A stretch of DNA of 64,000 bases, taken from positions 54,990,733 through 55,054,732 of the forward strand of contig JALIRH010000002.1 in assembly GCA_023055505.1 (NCBI GenBank), in the 5' to 3' direction. Below are positions 58,301 to 64,000 of this stretch, in pieces. Source of the stretch: Callipepla californica brunnescens. Lineage: Eukaryota > Chordata > Aves > Galliformes > Odontophoridae. A program made the position numbers and the translations under genes. Within the stretch, counting starts at the first letter, position 1. Each line of letters opens with the position of its first letter. Below the pieces are notes generated by a model. It saw nothing but the letters and a program-made list of their open reading frames with translations. It searched no databases and was not told where the DNA came from.

Positions 58301-61300
58301 TTTCAAGAGAAGCGCGTTATTCAGTCCAAGACACACCGTGGAAGATTCTTGCAGTTCTGCTTGCTTAGCTTTCTTACTGTGTGGTTCCTTTGCTTTTAAA
58401 GAAACATAAGATAACTCACATCTGAGCACACAGAGTGAATTCCGCAGCTATTCTATTTTGGCTGCACTAAAGGCTTCTCTTGACGATGTTAAAAAGTTTG
58501 TTGTCAAGAGTATTTACCAACATGTTTTCAAGCCGCCTTCCTACAGCCAGCCAGCATCTGTTAACAACAATTTGCCTTTGGTTAGACAAATAAAATAAAC
58601 TAAACAGCAAGAGAGAAGTGATTTTTCCTTGTTAAGGCAAATACTGCTTGGCTGAAAGAATCTCTCTCCACCTGGTTTGATCGGGATGCTGCACAAACAG
58701 GGTGTTCTGTGTGCAGCTCAGAACATTTGCATGCAAGAAATTCAGAGGCCTGTCTGCACTGCAACAACACGGAGTTACAGCATGCTTAAAATGTTTTTTC
58801 CCCATCAGTCAAAGCATAAGATGGCTGGGATATATGAATGGTTGCTATCCACACAGGGATGGCAATGTGGATTTCTTCCATAACTCTGTTTGAAAGGAAT
58901 GAATCGGGCTTTCTCTCTTTACAACTGGGCATCCATGCTGTATGTTTTCACTGTGAACAGATTCAGCTAACAGTTCTAATCTGTTCCTCGCAGGATAGAG
59001 CGGAATATTTTGGAGACTTGGATACTCCATTTCTGAAGGTGTCTAAACAATGTCCAAACACATGTTCGTTCAGAAATGAATTTTTTGCCCGTCTGCCGAT
59101 GCTCACATTACATGGAGATGCCATACGTGTATTGAAACAAACGTGACTCATATTTGAAATGCACATACACTCAGAGTAACGCATTTTAATGTACTAAAAA
59201 TGCAATCCCCAGAGACAAATATACTGAAATAGCTCTTCAGCTGCTCGGAATACATGTCCCACCAGACCAGACTGAGCGACTCTCTCCTGACTGCATTATG
59301 ACACCGCCGATGGAGCAGAGTTGGTGTTTCCAGAGAACTTGCCTTTCTCTCATATTAAATCATTCAACGCACTTTCTGAAAGTGAAAATAGTTGTTTTGT
59401 TTTGTTTTTAAAGCTCCTCTTTCAGATTTTTTCTCTTTTCTCATATGAAGATGCCATAAATTACAGTACAAGCCCGAGATCGCTATGTGAGAGTAGTTTT
59501 AAGTTAATCGCCTTCTGACAGATTATGAACAGCCCCTTTCATACAGCATATGCTATTCCTGGCGTTTGTTTTCTGAAAGCTTTTTCTCTTGAACATTGGA
59601 AGATGCAAGCAGACAGCAAAAGACCCTGGGTAACACTAAAGAGCACAAAATGTCTAGGATGAAAGCTACTTGGTTAGCTGCTTTGTTGTGAATTCAAAAC
59701 TTTGAATAGGGTCACTAATTCTGCAGCCCTTCAAGCAGTCTCGGAGTGATTTATGGTTCTGTGCTGAAATGCTATAGCAAACTTAATGGTTTTGCATGGT
59801 TGAAGCATGAAATAAGGCGGAACCTGAGTGTTTCCATTGGGTGCAGGTTTGAGTTTGGGAGAGTTTTGGAGCCCAAAATGTCAGACACGTGGTTAAATTC
59901 TGAAGCACACACTTGCAGGAGATTTTAGCAAAAAAGTTCTAATTAATGCTTTTCTGCAAATGCTACAAACTCAGTGACATCAAAATGCTTACAGACTCAT
60001 ACCACTCATATAATTGGACATTCTAAAAGGAATGCAAGAAAAAGTCAAAGGCGTTTTGTCTTAACAGATTCTTAAAGAAATACTTCGAATTTTCTTGCTC
60101 AAAATGTCATATTATTTCTGAGAGGATGTAAATCAAACACACTTTTTCCATTTAAAATTGAGCAAAACAATTCACTCAGCCTCAGTTTGTTTATTTATTT
60201 TCTTGCCAATTATCATCAGCTAGGTCCAGGAGTCAGGATCCTCTGTCCTCAGGACACTCCAGAAATTATGCCTACTCCTTCTGGATCATAGAGTCCTGCA
60301 TTCCTTAAGCTATCGTGACATGGAAACTAACTCAATCTTGTTATTGCCAGCAGCCAGATGGGTAGGGAACATTCCTTGTGGGGAGAGTTGTGAGTTCAAG
60401 CACTGTCTGACCTAAAACCCACTTTTCTGTTCCCTTTGGCCCATAGTCCCTAGTACCAAAGCCTGTCACTCTGTTCTTCTCCAGTTTAGGTGCATGAAAC
60501 TTGGAGACTTTGAGATTTTCAAAGCTGCTCATACAAAAGTACGAAACTGCAGGCTGCAAGCTGTCTGCGATCCAAGAAACCGGCAAGGATTGAGCACTCT
60601 GCAGCACAAAAAACTTTCCACTCTAGCTGGAGTCCATTTGTAGAAAGATCCTAGGGCAGTACTCCCTGTGAGGTGCTGCAATGCTAACTGCGGTAATAAC
60701 TGGGGCCTGTTAATTTGGGCCTTGATTCTCAGGTTGCTCACAGCCTTTACTTAAGCTTCAAGTCTCTCAGAGCCTTCATTTGGAGTTCTGGTTATATAAG
60801 GAATCAAGGAATTGGCCTATAATTTATTTGTGCCAACCAAATCCCTAGGGAAAACAAAATCCTGACATCTGAGCTCATCAGTCTCATGCAGCTGTATGCT
60901 CTGTCATTTTGCATCCTTCCCCTTCCTACAGTTCTCAAGGACTCCAAGACTTGGCAAGAAACAAAAAATTATTGGAGCTACCAAACTCAACTGAATTTCC
61001 TTGTTAACCCACATAAATCCATTTTTCAAGCTGCAAAGCTCTATGATATGTACTTTTAGATCCCTGAAGGCTTCTGGACAGATACACTGAGGTCTTTTTT
61101 CCCTGTTGAGATGAAAGACTCCTTTCAGATCTCCACCCCAATGTTCTCCTCAAAACTCCAAATGCAAAACTTTGTCATAGAAATACTATGATATTTCCTT
61201 CTCTGGTAATCATGTTTCTATTAGTTTCTATTAGCTTAAGGCTGCACGTCACAACGTACCAGTACAGGGAATCCTTTTGTATGTCAATAGGGAGAAATAT

Positions 61301-63519
61301 TTATGAACTTAATATGCTTATACTAATATATTAATAAAATAATCAATTTGTGGTGCTCAGCCAGGTACGATGCAAATGTTTTTATGCTGTAACAACATTT
61401 TTAGTTAGCCTTGAATGTTAGCGCTTATTAGCTTTGTAAACTCCCTCGGAGTTTACTGAGTCCTGACTATAAACTCTAGCTTTAATAATGTCTCACTGAT
61501 TAAATATACGGGGAAATGGGCCTTCAAATATATATAAGAATTACATATCTTTTCTCACATCAAAACTACTTAAATTGGCATAAGCAACCCAGCATATTAC
61601 AGAACATAATCCAGGGATTACAAAAAGTAGTTCATGGATAGCCAGAAGAGGGAGAGGTTACACGAACCTTAAAAGGTAAGAACCAAAAAAGGAAGAAGCT
61701 CATGTTTAAAGCTGCAACTTTATTTATTTACTTGATTGTTCCCCTGTAAGGATCTTCTTTTACATTTACATAACAACAACCTAAGCATTTTCCCTTCCTT
61801 CAGCATGGTATCCAAGTGACAAGAAAAACTACAGAATTAATAAAAATACATCAGGAATCTGATTTAGGTTCCTCATTTCTGTCAGTTGTGATGGGAGAAC
61901 TTTGCTTTAATGAAGGTAGAAACAATATCAGAAAGGAAATAAAGAAAAATTGACTAATGTGACATTTAAGCATCATATTTAAAAGTGGTGATGTGAATTA
62001 TTGATCTCCTATGTTAATAGCAACTATAAATTCCTTTCAAATCAACACTTCTGAAAAAAAAATCCTCCTTTCTTTCCAGTTATCTTGCTGAAATGTTCAT
62101 TGCAAGGATAAACTGATCCCAGTCTAAAGCAACTTCATGGGTGCAGTGGGATTTGACAACCACGAAGCAGCTGGCTGGATAGGGACCTTTATATAAACTT
62201 CAGAACAACTTTGCCCACTGAGAACCCTTTGTTATTTTGATAACATATTTTCAGGCTTGATGACAATAAACTGTCACATAAGGATGCTTCATTTCTTCCG
62301 CCATTTGTTAACAGGATCTGGAATTACCTTCAAGAACAGGATGGGCTGAAAGGGGTGAGGGGGGAGAGACAAAACAAGCAAGAATATTGGTGTGCTTCTT
62401 TGAGAAGTGTAGGTAGAGATATGACAGTTTCTATGGTAACAACAAGACTTTTTTTATTAGTAACAGAAAAATAGGTGTTGAGATAACCTCTTGTAAATTG
62501 TCAGTGCATAAGTTATTTCTAGTTTCAGACACTGCTTTCAATTAATACACACTTAATTTTTAAATAATGGGACAATAGGAGACAGACACTTCCCAGGTGT
62601 GTAATGGAGAAGTGTTTTGTTTCAGGTATGTATTAGGAAAAATTGCTAGAATGAGTCAGAGGAAAAGTATTCTGCTAGGAAAGACTGCTGCTTTCTGTGG
62701 GATTCTCACAGCATTATTTTTTGTAACACGGTGATTAATCTATTGTTCATCAAAAGAACCCACTGTTGAGTTGAAACATTAAGGAAAGTTCAAGTAAACA
62801 TAACAAAACCACAGCTTGATTCCTGACGATGTTTCTTGACATTAAGAAATCCCACTTTTTCCTGGTTATTAGTATTCATGATACGCAGACATGCAATTGT
62901 CTTTACAGTTATTTATAGCTAACCATGACATTTCATAGGCAAAATAATGTGACTGGACAAGGCTCTTGTGTGCTGCCCAAACAGGGCGCAGGAGCTGCAA
63001 AGAGGAAGATCCCAGCTGGGACAATTCTCTCAGTGAGAGGAAAAACAAGAAACATCATTTGCATATATCTCTTTCACATAAGTATTTAAATACTCAGCTT
63101 TGCAGCCAGCTTTATGCCTAATGTAGGAGCTCCTGTTGCAACAGCCTACAGCACTGGTAGGAAAGGGGTCATGCTGAGACAGAAGAGCAAATGGTTCCAG
63201 TGCTCTATGTCCCCTATGTTATGGGTTATATATCCCTCCTCAGTGGGTGGCCAATTCTATCAACTCTAATTCGTGAGGCAGGGCATGCATGGGTTCAAAG
63301 CAGCTGAGGAACCACAAGCAGGAAGATGACTCGATGGTTTTCCTAATCCTCCAGGCTGTTAACACGCTTTGTTTAACACTGTATAAAATGTGACCAGATT
63401 TACAGTTATTTTACTCCTTCATTTCCGTTGATTGGAAGGAGGCTTTGTGCAGGCAACCTTGAAAATAAAGAGTAAGATCTGTAGTATCTTAAAATGCTTA
63501 ACCTCTCCCTTCTTACAAC
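55363..63519. other. 8.2-kb AT-rich, transposon-poor non-coding interval
   Basis: No CR1 or mariner copy and no gene recognised. Frames are at most about 102 codons (58838-59146). An acceptor-like CTTGTTTTTCTGTTTCCAG ends at 57975, followed by a short open frame. A 9-bp inverted repeat lies at 61436-61456. From 60.7 kb on the sequence is nearly frame-free and AT-rich. Confidence 0.55.
61436..61456. repeat. Perfect inverted repeat, 9-bp stem, 3-nt loop
   Basis: GTAAACTCC and GGAGTTTAC flank the loop CTC. Small hairpin of unknown meaning. Confidence 0.8.
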
Positions 63520-63603
63520 CACAGAATCACAGGATGGGTTTGGTTAGAAGGGACCTTAAAGATCATGTAGTCCCAACCCTCTGCTGTGAGCAGAGTTGCC
63601 AAC
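63520..63603 (-). mobile_element. CR1 LINE 3' tail fragment
   Basis: Reads CACAGAATCACAGGATGGGT, then TTGGTTAGAAGGGACCTTAA, AGATCATGTAGTCCCAACCC and CTGCTGTGAGCAGAGTTGCC, the reverse complement of the extreme CR1 3' end. About 84 bp, minus strand. Confidence 0.92.
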
Positions 63604-64000
63604 CACAATCTTAAAAATAATTATAGTAATAATCTGTTCATCCTCTTTGCAGAGTAATATGATGAGTCCTTTGCATCTTAAGAGAAGGAAGTCTTGCCTA
63701 CTGCAAATGAAGCAATGCCAGCTGTTGAGAGCTGCTGGAAAGTCTAAACTAAGCAGCTATTACTTCTCAGTAGAAAAGTGCTCTTAAAAGTAAGCCTCTG
63801 TTTATGGATGGTACTTCTCAGGACCCACCACAGTGCTCTCTGAACAAATCATGGCTTTCAGTGTGATAATCTTCAGAATAGGGAAATATCACTATCTTAC
63901 AGGTACGTGATTTTACAGACATATAATTTTTGTGTTTATACTACAAGATTTTATAGTCTGTGCATGCAACCACACTTAATTTTGAAGTCAGATGATAAAA
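63604..64000. other. Right end of window, non-coding
   Basis: AT-rich sequence with one 63-codon frame at 63596-63787 lacking any recognisable feature. Nothing else seen. Confidence 0.6.

Overview
This is vertebrate nuclear DNA, almost certainly from a galliform bird (chicken, turkey, quail or a relative). The evidence is about a dozen fragments of the avian CR1 LINE, recognisable by their ATTCTATG-type 3' tails and reverse-transcriptase remnants, plus a deletion derivative of the Galluhop-type mariner transposon known from galliform genomes. The rest is single-copy-looking sequence of moderate to low GC, with one large CpG island. No operons, bacterial promoters, CRISPR arrays, rRNA or tRNA genes were seen. 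I call no protein-coding gene: the open frames are short, many start at GTG or TTG, none has a family I can name outside the transposons, and those in the island exist mainly because stops are rare at high GC.

Layout. Positions 1-5.8 kb are transposon-free, with a cluster of TAATCC homeodomain motifs and an AT-rich stretch that looks like conserved regulatory DNA, then a 59-nt homopurine tract. A CR1 fragment at 5.84-6.0 kb precedes the main landmark, a CpG island at about 6.66-9.65 kb. It is full of G/C homopolymers, tandem GC repeats, a (CA)n microsatellite and a 65-nt homopyrimidine tract. It is most likely the promoter or first-exon region of a gene or lncRNA whose other exons lie outside the window or are too short or non-coding to recognise. 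Two consensus splice donors on the minus strand hint at leftward transcription; a donor at 12.29 kb and an acceptor at 16.65 kb hint at a possible rightward transcript. From 9.65 to 47.2 kb CR1 insertions are few (11.5, 17.7, 30.4, 32.9 and 34.5 kb), with long transposon-poor stretches between them. These hold several AT-rich segments with homeodomain, POU or MEIS-like motifs, a pattern typical of the flanks of developmental regulators.

From 47.2 to 55.4 kb transposons cluster: five CR1 copies in both orientations and the internally deleted mariner, with an unassigned 0.9-kb segment of long overlapping open frames (53.74-54.6 kb) among them. From 55.4 kb to the end the DNA is again AT-rich and nearly free of recognisable repeats, with one short CR1 tail at 63.5 kb.

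How it works together: the only functional picture the sequence supports is an orphan CpG-island promoter in a gene-poor, transposon-poor neighbourhood with candidate distal enhancers. That is inference from composition and motifs. I found no undescribed biological system. The items most worth checking are the island's transcript, a 214-codon minus-strand frame at 41.9-42.5 kb, and a well-formed candidate exon at 45.89 kb.
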